This document shows positions 50,728 to 59,676 of a DNA stretch of 64,000 bases, one piece after another. The DNA is from Desulfosalsimonas propionicica (GTDB lineage Bacteria; Desulfobacterota; Desulfobacteria; Desulfobacterales; Desulfosalsimonadaceae), in NCBI RefSeq assembly GCF_013761005.1, contig NZ_JACDUS010000003.1, forward strand, positions 1-64,000, given 5' to 3'. The notes beneath the pieces were generated by a model, which worked only from the letters and a program-made list of their open reading frames with translations, had not been told where the DNA came from and made no database searches. Positions within the stretch are counted from its first letter, which is position 1. The number at the start of each line of letters is the position of its first letter. The translations under genes were made by a program, and so were the position numbers.

Positions 50728-52662
50728 ATGCAGGAGCCGACAGGAAAAGACCAAAACCCGCATCAGAAAAACGGGACCGGCAAGGGCCCGCAGTTTACAA
50801 GCCCCTGGTATGCCAGTCAGAACTATACCTATCATCTCTGGATTCTCATGATCGTCATGCTGGCCCTTTTTGGCTGGAGCATTTACATGTCCGGAATGGG
50901 GCCGGAAAAGATCAGCTACAGCACCTTTCTCAGCCAGCTCGATGAAGACAATGTGGCTCAGGTGACCGTACAGGGCGACGAGATCCGGGGAAGCCTGAAA
51001 AAGGCCGTGGAAAAAAATTCCGGGAGCAAGGAGCAAACCTATGAAAAATTCATCACCTATTTGCCTTCGTTTGGTGACAAAAACCTGATGGAAGTCCTTG
51101 ACGACAATGATGTGGAGCTCACCGCCGTGCCCGAGCCGGATACGAACTGGTGGTATCTGATTGTCACCCTGCTGCCGTTTGTGATTCTCATCAGCCTGAT
51201 TTATTCCCAGTACAGGCGTTTTCAGGGGCAGGGCGGCGAAGGCCTGTTTTCCATCGGGCAAAACCGCGCCCGCCTGTACCAGCGCAGCCAGGAGTCCACC
51301 CGATTTGACGATGTTGCAGGCGCCCAGGGAGCGAAAACAGAGCTGCACGAACTGGTGGCGTTTTTAAAGGACCCGGGCAAAATCCGGGAACTGGGCGCGG
51401 AAGTGCCCAAGGGGGTGATGCTGGTGGGACCGCCGGGAACAGGCAAGACCCTGCTGGCCCGGGCTGTGGCCGGCGAGGCGGACGTGCCCTTTTTTTCCAT
51501 CACCGGATCGGATTTCATGGAGATGTTTGTGGGTGTGGGCGCCAAGCGGGTGCGCAGCCTGTTTCAGGACGCCAAGAAAAATGCCCCGGCCATTATTTTC
51601 ATTGATGAGATCGATGCCATTGGCCGCCGCAGGGGCGCAGGCCTTGGCGGGGGTCACGATGAACGCGAGCAGACATTGAATCAGCTGCTATCCGAGCTTG
51701 ACGGATTTGAAGAAAGCCAGAACGTGATCGTCATGACCGCCACCAACCGACCGGATGTGCTGGATCCGGCACTGATGCGCCCGGGCCGGTTTGACCGCCG
51801 GATTATCGTGGATCTGCCCAATACATCGGACCGGCAGAAGATACTGGAAATCTATGCCCATAACAAGGATCTGGCCGATGACGTGGACCTAGGGGCACTG
51901 GCCCGCAGCACCCCGGGTTTTTCCGGGGCGGATCTGCGAAACCTGTTAAATGAGGCCGCACTGCTGGCCGCCCGGGAAAACAAGCAGGTCATTGAAAATC
52001 ATGATATTGAACAGGCCAGGGACAAGATTCTCATGGGCCTGGTGCGCCAAGGCCTGGCCCTGACAGAGGAGGAAAAACAGATGGTGGCCTATCACGAGGC
52101 CGGCCATGCCGTTGTGGGCGCCTCCCTGAAATACGCCGATCCGGTCCACAAAGTCTCCATCGTGCCCCGGACCCGGGCCATGGGGGCCACACAGCAGTTT
52201 CCGGAAGCGGAGAAATACATTTACCATAAGCAATATCTCACAGACCGGCTTTCGGTGATGATGGGCGGCCGTGCGGCGGAAATGCTGGTATTTGACACCG
52301 CCACCAGCGGAGCCGCCAATGATCTGCAGAGTGCAACCCAGATCGCCAGGCGCATGGTCCTGGAATGGGGCATGAGCGGCCGGTTCGAGCACATGGCCCT
52401 GGGCTCGCAGGGCGGCGAGGTTTTTTTGGGAGAAGAGCTTGCCAAAACCCGTGAGTACAGCGAGATGACCGCCCAGGAGGTGGACGGGGAGGTCGAGGCG
52501 CTGCTCAGCCAGGCCTTTGCCCAGGCCCGAAACATCCTGGAAACCAACAGAGACGCCATGGATCAGCTGGCCGAAACGCTGATCGAAAACGAGGAAGTTG
52601 CCGGTCAGCGGGTTTATCAACTTTTGGACGAAAATCGGGAAGCAAAGAAAACTTCCCGTTGA
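50728..52662 (+). CDS. ftsH: ATP-dependent membrane protease FtsH
   Basis: A 644 aa hexameric inner-membrane AAA+ zinc protease. Two transmembrane helices (about 36-54 and 146-168) flank a periplasmic domain. The AAA+ module has Walker A GPPGTGKT (about 233), [10 protein letters not shown], the pore FVGVGA motif and second-region-of-homology RPGRFDR. The peptidase module has HEAGH near 456-460 and a distant Asp. AAGGAGATG precedes the ATG. It degrades membrane and regulatory proteins. It is the start of a three-gene run with shikimate kinase and the ferredoxin-type protein, linked by overlap. Confidence 0.96.
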   Translation: MQEPTGKDQNPHQKNGTGKGPQFTSPWYASQNYTYHLWILMIVMLALFGWSIYMSGMGPEKISYSTFLSQLDEDNVAQVTVQGDEIRGSLKKAVEKNSGSKEQTYEKFITYLPSFGDKNLMEVLDDNDVELTAVPEPDTNWWYLIVTLLPFVILISLIYSQYRRFQGQGGEGLFSIGQNRARLYQRSQESTRFDDVAGAQGAKTELHELVAFLKDPGKIRELGAEVPKGVMLVGPPGTGKTLLARAVAGEADVPFFSITGSDFMEMFVGVGAKRVRSLFQDAKKNAPAIIFIDEIDAIGRRRGAGLGGGHDEREQTLNQLLSELDGFEESQNVIVMTATNRPDVLDPALMRPGRFDRRIIVDLPNTSDRQKILEIYAHNKDLADDVDLGALARSTPGFSGADLRNLLNEAALLAARENKQVIENHDIEQARDKILMGLVRQGLALTEEEKQMVAYHEAGHAVVGASLKYADPVHKVSIVPRTRAMGATQQFPEAEKYIYHKQYLTDRLSVMMGGRAAEMLVFDTATSGAANDLQSATQIARRMVLEWGMSGRFEHMALGSQGGEVFLGEELAKTREYSEMTAQEVDGEVEALLSQAFAQARNILETNRDAMDQLAETLIENEEVAGQRVYQLLDENREAKKTSR

Positions 52663-52715
52663 CGCGTCCGCAGGTGTCTAATGAAAAACACAGGCCTTTA
52701 GGCTTTTTGGGGAAA

Positions 52716-53282
52716 ATGGTATTGGATAAAAATGTTTCAAATATCGTGTTGATCGGCATGCCGGGTTCGGGCAAAAGCACCGTGGGCGTGATTCTGGCCA
52801 AAAAAACCGCCCGGGCCTTTGTGGACACGGATGTGCTGATCCAGACGGCGGAAAAACAAACCCTGCAGCAGATCGTGGACAAAAAGGGCCATAGCGCGCT
52901 TCGCGCAATCGAAGAAGCCCTTCTTCTGGATCTGGACGTTCAAAATCATGTTATTGCCACGGGCGGCAGTGCTGTTTACAGTGATGCGGCCATGGCGCAT
53001 CTGCAATCAGATGGCATCATTGTTTTTCTGGACGCGGATCTGGCCACTCTGGAGCAAAGGGTGGGGGATTTCAGTGACCGGGGCATTGCCAAGCGCCCGG
53101 AGCAGAGCTTTGCCCAGTTGTATGCCGAGCGCCTGGGGCTATATCAAAAACATGCCGATATGACCGTTGCCTGTGCCGGAATGGCCCAGGAGACGGTTTG
53201 TGAGCAAATCATGGCAAAATTGACTGCAATTCATTCAAACCAAAGGAGAAAAACCGGTTATGACGCAAGAGGCCAACATTGA
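52716..53282 (+). CDS. aroK: Shikimate kinase
   Basis: A 188 aa kinase making shikimate-3-phosphate. Seen: Walker A GMPGSGKS (14-21), FVDTD with the shikimate/Mg-binding Asp residues, ATGGSAV in the shikimate site, and IVFLDADLATLEQRV; the RGIAKRPEQSF loop resembles the lid. The true start is uncertain: I choose ATG 52716, 54 bases after ftsH, rather than a TTG at 52659. Its C-terminal residues overlap the start of the next gene by 23 bases. It is part of the aromatic pathway together with tyrA downstream. Confidence 0.85.
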   Translation: MVLDKNVSNIVLIGMPGSGKSTVGVILAKKTARAFVDTDVLIQTAEKQTLQQIVDKKGHSALRAIEEALLLDLDVQNHVIATGGSAVYSDAAMAHLQSDGIIVFLDADLATLEQRVGDFSDRGIAKRPEQSFAQLYAERLGLYQKHADMTVACAGMAQETVCEQIMAKLTAIHSNQRRKTGYDARGQH

Positions 53283-54417
53283 CGAAAAATACAAGCAGGC
53301 GGGTCATGTCATTTCTTCAGCCGGGGGTACCCCTGTACCGGTCAATGATACCCTGGTCAAGCTGCTGAAATATTTTCTCGGTGAAGAAGACCTGGATTTT
53401 GTTCTGGCTTTCAGGGAGTACAAGTCCCAGACCCTTGATCAGCTCAAGGAGACCACCGGGCTTTCCGAATCCGAGGTTGTGGAAAAGGCCAGCAAACTGG
53501 CCTCCAGGGGCGTTATCTTCAACCAGCCCAACCGCAAGGGAACAATGGTCTACCGGCTGCTGCCGCTGCTCAATGTGGGCACTTTTGAATACATGTTTAT
53601 GGGCAAAATCGAGCACAATGAGCGCAACCGGCAGATCAGCGCCCTGTTTGACCAGTTGTTTGAAGAGCTCGAAGATATCGTGCAGAGCAACTACGACAGC
53701 CTCATGCCTCAGCTCATGCAGGCCCCGCCGGTGGACCGCACCGTGCCCATGGCCGAGAACAAATCCACGGGCCAACCCATTAAAATCATGGTGGACGAAT
53801 CCGTGGAAGAATCGGCTGACCGGATCCTGCCGGCTCAGCAGGTGGAGGCGCTGATTGAAAAATTTGACGAAATCGCGCTTGGCTACTGCTTCTGCCGGCA
53901 TCACAAGGATTTGAGCGGCCAGCCCTGCAAGCAGACGGATTTGCGCGAGACCTGCTTTACATTCGGCAAATCGGCCCGCTACACAAGCGAGCAGGGATTT
54001 TCCCGGATGATTTCAAAGCAGGAGGCCCGGGAAATACTCAAAAGGTCAGAGGCCGACGGCTTGGTGCACAAGGCTTATCATCCCAATTTTGATATCAGCA
54101 AGGATGAGACAAGCGTGTGCAACTGCTGCCGGTGCTGCTGCGGCAACTCCGTGGAAAACATGATCGCACCGATTTCAAATGCCACCAATTTCCTGGCCGT
54201 CATTGACCCGGAGCTGTGCGTGGGATGCGGCACGTGCGTGGATGAGTGCCACACCTATGCCGCTTACCTGGGTGATGACGGCAAGGCGCAGAGAAATGAA
54301 GAGCTGTGCATTGGATGCGGGGTTTGCGCCGCGTTTTGCCCGGAAAACGCCATTTCCATGGTCAAGGGCCCCACGCGGATCGTGCGCATCGCCCCGAAGA
54401 AGAAAAAAGCCTCGTAA
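53260..54417 (+). CDS. Winged-helix/ferredoxin-type iron-sulfur protein
   Basis: A 385 aa cytoplasmic protein. The N-terminal half (about 35-110) looks like a winged helix (LKETTGLSESEVVEKASKLASRGVIF). A Cys-rich middle contains GYCFCRHHKD, CKQT and CNCCRCCCG. The C terminus is a two-cluster ferredoxin (CVGCGTCVDEC and CIGCGVCAAFC), followed by a basic end. The arrangement is common in sulfate reducers (recalled), where its function is not settled; it may be a redox-sensing regulator or electron carrier. AAAGGAGAAAAA precedes the ATG. Confidence 0.82.
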   Translation: MTQEANIDEKYKQAGHVISSAGGTPVPVNDTLVKLLKYFLGEEDLDFVLAFREYKSQTLDQLKETTGLSESEVVEKASKLASRGVIFNQPNRKGTMVYRLLPLLNVGTFEYMFMGKIEHNERNRQISALFDQLFEELEDIVQSNYDSLMPQLMQAPPVDRTVPMAENKSTGQPIKIMVDESVEESADRILPAQQVEALIEKFDEIALGYCFCRHHKDLSGQPCKQTDLRETCFTFGKSARYTSEQGFSRMISKQEAREILKRSEADGLVHKAYHPNFDISKDETSVCNCCRCCCGNSVENMIAPISNATNFLAVIDPELCVGCGTCVDECHTYAAYLGDDGKAQRNEELCIGCGVCAAFCPENAISMVKGPTRIVRIAPKKKKAS

Positions 54418-54429
54418 TCCAAGACCCGG

Positions 54430-54461
54430 AAAAAAAGGGGGCGGTCTGCGCCCCCTTTTTT
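54430..54461. terminator. Bidirectional terminator between convergent genes
   Basis: A run of A's, GGGGGCG (54437-54443), loop GTCTG, CGCCCCC (54449-54455), then six T's. It serves the iron-sulfur gene (plus) and tyrA (minus). Confidence 0.88.
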
Positions 54462-55605
54462 AAAACCGTTCGATGAGCTTGTCGATGAGATAGGAACTTT
54501 CCCGGATGGCCTGTTCGCCAAAGGGGCCGAACCATTCGGCAATTTGGTTGAACTCCTGAATAAAGCGCTGCTTGTCGCCTTTTTCCACCATCTCCAGGTT
54601 GTCATTGATGTTTTGGATATAGGCTTTCAACAGTTCCCGGCGCTGTGGGGAGGCAAAGATGATTTCCGCGTACATGGCTGCGTCCTGGGCAAACAGGCGC
54701 CCCACCATGCCGAGTTCCAGGCGGTAGATGGGGCTGGAGAACTCCAGGGTGCGCGCCACGGGAACCTGCTTGCGCGCCATGAACTGACCGAAGGCAAATG
54801 TGGCAAAATGCCGCAGAGACTGGACCACCGCCATTATCTCATCATGTTCTTCAGGCGATGACTGGACAATGACCGTCCCCCAGGCGGTGAACTGGTCTAT
54901 GACCCACTGGCAGGCATCCGGGTCACGGCCCGGGCAGGCCACAATGATCTGCTTGTCCAGAGACGACGTGGTAGGGCCGAACAAGGGGTGCAGGCCCATG
55001 ACCGGCCCCTTGTGGACGGCTGTCATGGCCCGGGTGGGTGTTTGCTTAACGCTGGTCAGGTCTGTGAGAACGGCTTTTGACGGCAGATGCGGGGCAAGGG
55101 CGTTGATGGTGTCTACGGTTTTTTCAATGGGCACGGAAACAACAGCCAGGGCCACATCCCTGCACAATTGTCCCACCCGGTCCCAGTCCTGCCGGCCCAT
55201 GAGGCGTACCTGATAGCCGGCTGCGGAAAAACAGGCCTCAAAATATCGCCCCATTTCCCCGTAGCCGCCCACAATCAGCACCACCGCCCCAGGGTAGAGT
55301 CCTTTTTTGCGCATCTGCCCGCTTTGCTCCTTTCTGGAGCGGCGCAGCACGGACCTAAACATTTCCTCCACAAAATCCGGATCCAGGCCGGCTTTTCGCG
55401 CCCGATCCCGGCGTCCGGAAATCAGGTCCTCTTCCCGGGCCGGGTGATAAACGGGCAGGTGGTGCTTTTTTTTGATCTCAACGATCTGCTCAACCTGCTT
55501 CTGCCGCCGGGCGAGCAGGGAGATGATCTTTTCATCGGTTTGGTCAATGTTTTGGCGCAGCTGTGAAAGCTGTTTTTCGTGATCCTTGTCCGGGCTGTCG
55601 GCCAT
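54460..55605 (-). CDS. tyrA: Chorismate mutase/prephenate dehydrogenase (T-protein)
   Basis: A 381 aa bifunctional enzyme of tyrosine synthesis. The N-terminal AroQ-type chorismate mutase (about 8-95: LRQNIDQTDEKIISLLARR) is followed by an NAD-binding domain (VVLIVGGYGEMG) and the helical prephenate dehydrogenase dimerisation domain with GLHPLFGP and HDEIMAVVQSL. I choose the ATG at 55605 (AAGGGAC upstream) over an in-frame codon ten residues earlier. A copy of the MITE-like element begins 23 bases upstream (55628). Confidence 0.93.
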   Translation of the reverse strand: MADSPDKDHEKQLSQLRQNIDQTDEKIISLLARRQKQVEQIVEIKKKHHLPVYHPAREEDLISGRRDRARKAGLDPDFVEEMFRSVLRRSRKEQSGQMRKKGLYPGAVVLIVGGYGEMGRYFEACFSAAGYQVRLMGRQDWDRVGQLCRDVALAVVSVPIEKTVDTINALAPHLPSKAVLTDLTSVKQTPTRAMTAVHKGPVMGLHPLFGPTTSSLDKQIIVACPGRDPDACQWVIDQFTAWGTVIVQSSPEEHDEIMAVVQSLRHFATFAFGQFMARKQVPVARTLEFSSPIYRLELGMVGRLFAQDAAMYAEIIFASPQRRELLKAYIQNINDNLEMVEKGDKQRFIQEFNQIAEWFGPFGEQAIRESSYLIDKLIERF

Positions 55606-55627
55606 GTTTTGTCCCTTTTGAGAAATT

Positions 55628-55751
55628 GATGGCACCGTAAAAGTCCAATATCTGCGTTACGCGCGATTTCTCAGAATTTCACGTACGGATAACTACGCTG
55701 CATTCTTCGAAATCGCGCAAGCCTTGATCTTGAACTTTTTACGGTGCCATC
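55628..55751. repeat. MITE-like palindromic element, copy 2
   Basis: A 124-base relative of the element at 39683-39805: ends GATGGCACCGTAAAAG and CTTTTTACGGTGCCATC, inner arms GCGCGATTTC / GAAATCGCGC. Located directly upstream of tyrA, so it must lie in or near the tyrA promoter. Much of the 391-base gap to the next gene is made of this element and its fragments. Confidence 0.72.
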
Positions 55752-55913
55752 TGAAAATCGGCTTTTTACGAGCGCGTCAGAAATTCCGGTGGTGGAAAAA
55801 TTTTTGACGCAGGCCATGCAAGGCAAAAAGCATATAAAATCCTCATGGGATGTCAAGGGCGTGCGGGGTTAATTTTTGCACCTGCTGTAAAAAAACGCTA
55901 TGTTCATTGAACA

Positions 55914-55963
55914 GATGAACTTTTTACGGCACCATTTGAAATCAGATTTTTTACGGTGCCATC
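55914..55963. repeat. Truncated end fragments of the MITE-like element
   Basis: GATGAACTTTTTACGGCACCATT followed by TGAAATCAGATTTTTTACGGTGCCATC repeats the right end of the element (and its ...CCATCTGAAATCAGA flank at 39801) twice. This indicates decay or partial insertion next to copy 2. The stretch 55752-55913 shows no gene. Confidence 0.55.
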
Positions 55964-55996
55964 ATCTTTGGTCCAACAAGCCCCTTCGGAGCTGTC

Positions 55997-57076
55997 ATGA
56001 AGCGCAATATGTGGATATCCCTGGCTGCCGGTGTTTTGTTGTCAATGCTGGGTTTTTATTTTGCATTTAAAAATGTTCCTTTTGAAAATCTGATCCGGAG
56101 CATGGCCGGGCTCCGGTACGAGTGGCTGGCAGCCGGAGCGGCCGTGGGCCTGCTTTCCTTTGCGGTGCGGGCCGTGAGATGGCAGCTGATTCTGGGCACC
56201 TCCCGGAAACTGTCCTTTGTTGCTGTATATCACCCCCTGATGATCGCCTTTATGATCAACACGGTGCTGCCCGGCCGCATCGGAGAACTGGCCCGGCCGG
56301 CCATCATCAAAAAGCAAAACGACGTGCCCTTCACCCTGGGCATTACAACGGTGATCGCGGAGCGGATGTTTGATATGATCGTCCTGGTGGCGCTGTTTGC
56401 CTGGGTCATGGCATTTGTTCATATTGATCCAAACCTGGAGATCAGTTTTCGCTCCTGGCAACTGGACCGGCAGGTCCTGGAAAACATTGCACACAATATA
56501 AGCCGGGTGTGTGCCGGTATCACGGTAGCCCTGGCGGCAATCAGCGTGCCCGTGGTTCAGCGTTTTTTCAAATCGCTTGTGCTGGCAGCGCCAAACCGTA
56601 TTTTTGCAAAACGCCCGTCTGCGGCCCGCAAACTCGAAGAAAAAATCAGCCGCCCCATTGCGGCCGTAATTGATCATGTGGGCGCCGGGTTGTCCATGAT
56701 CCGGCGGCCCCTGCGCCTGGCGCTTTGCCTTGGCTATTCACTGGTGATCTGGTTGCTGCAGGCCTTTGCCCTGCATCTGGCCACATTTGCATTTCCGGCC
56801 GTGGAACTGGCGTTTTCCCAGACCATGGCCGTGTTTATCATTGTGTGTTTCTTTATTGTCCTGCCGTCTGTTCCGGGCTTCTGGGGGATCTGGGAGGCGG
56901 GCAGCGTTTTTGGTCTTGCGCTTTTCGGGGTGCAAAAGGATGCGGCTGCCGGGTTTTCCCTGGTGTCCCATGCCATGCTGTTGTTCCCGGTGCTCATTGC
57001 CGGTCTGATTTCCGCTGTGGCAGCCGGAGTGAAACTTTCATCTGTTGGCCGGGCGGATCACGAAAGCGCGGGCTGA
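55997..57076 (+). CDS. Flippase-like membrane protein (LPG synthase/AglD family)
   Basis: A 359 aa protein with about eight transmembrane helices, of the lysylphosphatidylglycerol synthase TM region/UPF0104 family. Seen: an N-terminal GFYFAFKNVPF, SFAVRAVRWQLIL, NTVLPGRIGELARP (the most conserved block), AERMFDMIVLV and the late VLPSVPGFWGIWEAG. Members move polyprenyl or lipid-linked precursors or help lipid transport; which substrate is unknown. Its stop overlaps the EAL gene end by 19 bases on the opposite strand. Confidence 0.85.
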   Translation: MKRNMWISLAAGVLLSMLGFYFAFKNVPFENLIRSMAGLRYEWLAAGAAVGLLSFAVRAVRWQLILGTSRKLSFVAVYHPLMIAFMINTVLPGRIGELARPAIIKKQNDVPFTLGITTVIAERMFDMIVLVALFAWVMAFVHIDPNLEISFRSWQLDRQVLENIAHNISRVCAGITVALAAISVPVVQRFFKSLVLAAPNRIFAKRPSAARKLEEKISRPIAAVIDHVGAGLSMIRRPLRLALCLGYSLVIWLLQAFALHLATFAFPAVELAFSQTMAVFIIVCFFIVLPSVPGFWGIWEAGSVFGLALFGVQKDAAAGFSLVSHAMLLFPVLIAGLISAVAAGVKLSSVGRADHESAG

Positions 57077-58719
57077 CCGTAAAACCAGCCCTGGCCGTAC
57101 TCGCAGTTTAACTGCTTTAATGTCTCCACCTCAGCCTCGGTTTCAATGCCTTCTGCGACCACCTGCATGCCCAGGCGGTGAGCCAGTTCGATGGTGCTGT
57201 TGACAATGGCCTGGTTGCGGGGATTGGAATCAATGTGGCGCACAAAGGACTGATCAATTTTCAGGGTGTCAAAGGGATACCGGTGCAGGTAGTTCAGGGA
57301 GCAGTAGCCGGTGCCGAAATCATCCAGGGAGGTGCGAACTTTGATCCGGCGCAGCTCGTCGAGTACTTCCGTGACCTGCTGGCTGTTGTTGATCAGTGCG
57401 GTCTCGGTGAGTTCCAGGCTGATGCAGGTGCTCTGGACGCCCGATTTTTGAAGAGCGGACTGGATCACCGAGAGAAAGGCCGGTTCGGTGAACTGGTGAG
57501 CCGAGACATTGACGCTGATGGTCAGGTGATTGTCCCGGCTTTTGTCTTTTTGCCAGGAGGCGACCTGCCGGCAGACTTCATGGATGACCCAGGCGCCAAG
57601 CGGGATGATCAGGCCGGTTTCCTCGGCCAGCCGGATGAATTCATCGGGCATGATGATTCCCTTTTCCGGGTGCTGCCAGCGCACCAGGGCTTCATATCCT
57701 TTAATTTTGCCGTTTTCAAGGGATACAATCGGCTGATAATGCATGATCAGCTGATTGTTTTCAAGGGCCTGGCGCAGGGCCGGTTCCAGTTCCAGCCGTC
57801 GCATGGCCGCCTGGTGAATGGTGTCATCAAAGATCTTGAATCCCCCCCGGATATCCACCTGGCCGGCGGCCAGGCCCGCATCCCGGAGCATGGTTTCAGC
57901 GTTTGAATAAGGGGGATCATTGTAGGCCACGCCCACCTGGATGTTGCCTGTAAACTCGCGTTCCTCCAGGTAGACAGGACTGACCAGGGTCTCGGAAATG
58001 TTTTTGGCCGCGGCATTGCCCGCTGCGGGTGACGGCAGGTCAAAGAGAATTACCCCAAAGGTTTGCTCCCCGGTGCGGGCAATCACCGCATCATTGGGCA
58101 GGATTTTCCTGAGCTGCCCGGCGCGCTCCAGGATATAACGATCCCCTGTTTTTCTCCCAAGGGTTTCAAAGATGGCCGGGTATTTTCCGATTCGTACCGC
58201 CAGTACGGCAAAAAGCGAAGGGTGTCGTTGGCTGCGATGCAGCTGTTCATTAAGCCGCTGGGCAAAATACCGCCGGTTGGGCAGACCGGTGGCTGAATCG
58301 TACATGCGCAGATATTCTTTCTCAATCTCGCGCAGCCGCTTTTTCTCCAGGCTTGCAGTGATGCGCGCACGCAGCATGACCGGATTAAACGGTTTGATCA
58401 GGTAGTCTTCGGCGCCCATTTCAATGCATTTCACGGCGCTGTCCATGTCATCGATGGCCGTGATCATGATTACCGGCACCAGGCGGAGGCCGGCATCGGC
58501 CTTCATGGACTTGAGCACCCCAAGACCGTCAACTTCCGGCATCATGATATCGAGCAGCACAAGGTCAATACTCTGGCTGCGAAGCATATCGAGTGCCTGC
58601 TGTCCGTTTTCCACCTCATAAATGCTGGAAAAACCCTGTTTTTTGAGCATGCTGACCAGGGCATGGCGCGACGACCGAACATCTTCTGCAACAAGAATTG
58701 CTTCTTCGCTTTTTTCCAT
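57058..58719 (-). CDS. Response regulator with degenerate GGDEF and EAL domains
   Basis: A 553 aa protein: receiver domain (about 5-120, with phosphoacceptor in VLLDIMMPE), GGDEF-like domain (about 130-290) and EAL domain (about 300-548). The GGDEF active site reads RTGEQTFG, so diguanylate cyclase activity is probably lost. The EAL motif (YEALVRW), the DDFGTGYCSL loop and KIDQSFV are intact, so c-di-GMP hydrolysis is likely. ATG at 58719 is preferred over a TTG nine residues upstream. No partner histidine kinase is nearby. It is a stand-alone regulator, likely controlling a motile-sessile type decision (inference). Confidence 0.9.
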   Translation of the reverse strand: MEKSEEAILVAEDVRSSRHALVSMLKKQGFSSIYEVENGQQALDMLRSQSIDLVLLDIMMPEVDGLGVLKSMKADAGLRLVPVIMITAIDDMDSAVKCIEMGAEDYLIKPFNPVMLRARITASLEKKRLREIEKEYLRMYDSATGLPNRRYFAQRLNEQLHRSQRHPSLFAVLAVRIGKYPAIFETLGRKTGDRYILERAGQLRKILPNDAVIARTGEQTFGVILFDLPSPAAGNAAAKNISETLVSPVYLEEREFTGNIQVGVAYNDPPYSNAETMLRDAGLAAGQVDIRGGFKIFDDTIHQAAMRRLELEPALRQALENNQLIMHYQPIVSLENGKIKGYEALVRWQHPEKGIIMPDEFIRLAEETGLIIPLGAWVIHEVCRQVASWQKDKSRDNHLTISVNVSAHQFTEPAFLSVIQSALQKSGVQSTCISLELTETALINNSQQVTEVLDELRRIKVRTSLDDFGTGYCSLNYLHRYPFDTLKIDQSFVRHIDSNPRNQAIVNSTIELAHRLGMQVVAEGIETEAEVETLKQLNCEYGQGWFYGQPALS

Positions 58720-58877
58720 CAGGGCTTCCGCAAGTGAATTTGGCAAAACGAAAACAACGCTAAGGCTACTGTCAATCTTTTAGTATTGCTCAAATAAGCC
58801 CAAAAAGCAAGCCATTATCCACAGATTTCAGATCGCCGACGCCCGTGCCCGGCTGCAGTGCAAGCGTCTCCTGCTTT

Positions 58878-59648
58878 TTATTCTCCCTTAAATACCGGCT
58901 GCCGTTTTTCGAGAAACGCGGTAAAGCCTTCTGTGGCGTCCTTGGAGGCGGAAGCAACCCGGCTGCCTTCGCTTTCAGATTCCAGGCCCGCGTCAATGCC
59001 ATGATAAACACCTGCTGCCATGGCCTTTAATACGCAGCCCATTGCAACAGGCGGCCGCTGGGCCAGGGATGCGGCAAAGGTACGGGTTTGTTCCATGAGT
59101 TTTTCCGGGGATGCGATTTGGTGCACCAGTCCGGCTTCTGCGGCTTCTGCGGCAGAGATGCGCTTGCTCAGCAAAATCATTTCCAGGGCCCGGCTCCGGC
59201 CCAGTTCCCGCATCAGTCGCTGGGTGCCGCCCCAGCCTGGAATGATGCCGAGGTTGAGCTCGGTCAGCCCCACCCGGGCCTTGGGTGCGTCAGCCATAAT
59301 TCGGAAATGACAGCAAAGGGCCAGTTCCAGGCCGCCGCCGAAGGCATGGCCGTTTATGGCGGCAATAAATGGTTTTTCAAAACAATCGATGCGGCGCCAC
59401 AGCTTCTGGCCCAGGGGGCCGGTTTTGTCGGAATTGGCGGCGTCCTTGACATCAAAGCCGGCGGAAAAGCATTTGTCTCCGGCACCTGTCAGAATCACGA
59501 CCCGGACGTTTTTGTCGGATTCCAAAGTGTCGAGCTTTTTTTCAAAATCCTCCATGGCCGCCAGGCTCCACGCGTTGGCCGGCGGACGGTTCATGGTGAT
59601 GCAGGCGATGTGGTCGCTGATTTCCAGAAGATTGAGTTCCTCTGACAT
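58878..59648 (-). CDS. Enoyl-CoA hydratase/isomerase family
   Basis: A 256 aa crotonase-fold enzyme. Seen: CFSAGFDVKD for the first oxyanion-hole strand, GHAFGGGLELALCC for the second, and ELNLGIIPGWGGTQRL with the catalytic-type Glu. It likely hydrates 2-enoyl-CoA in a beta-oxidation-type pathway with the acyl-CoA dehydrogenase just upstream. AGGAGG before the ATG at 59648. The last two genes form an operon (59648 and 61500 on the minus strand). Confidence 0.9.
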   Translation of the reverse strand: MSEELNLLEISDHIACITMNRPPANAWSLAAMEDFEKKLDTLESDKNVRVVILTGAGDKCFSAGFDVKDAANSDKTGPLGQKLWRRIDCFEKPFIAAINGHAFGGGLELALCCHFRIMADAPKARVGLTELNLGIIPGWGGTQRLMRELGRSRALEMILLSKRISAAEAAEAGLVHQIASPEKLMEQTRTFAASLAQRPPVAMGCVLKAMAAGVYHGIDAGLESESEGSRVASASKDATEGFTAFLEKRQPVFKGE

Positions 59649-59676
59649 GGTTTCCTCCTGTGTTGGGTTGAAAAGA

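Noticed and set aside
55671-55856. 61-residue frame on the minus strand upstream of tyrA
   Set aside because: It lies inside the MITE-like repeat and has no ribosome-binding site or conserved feature.
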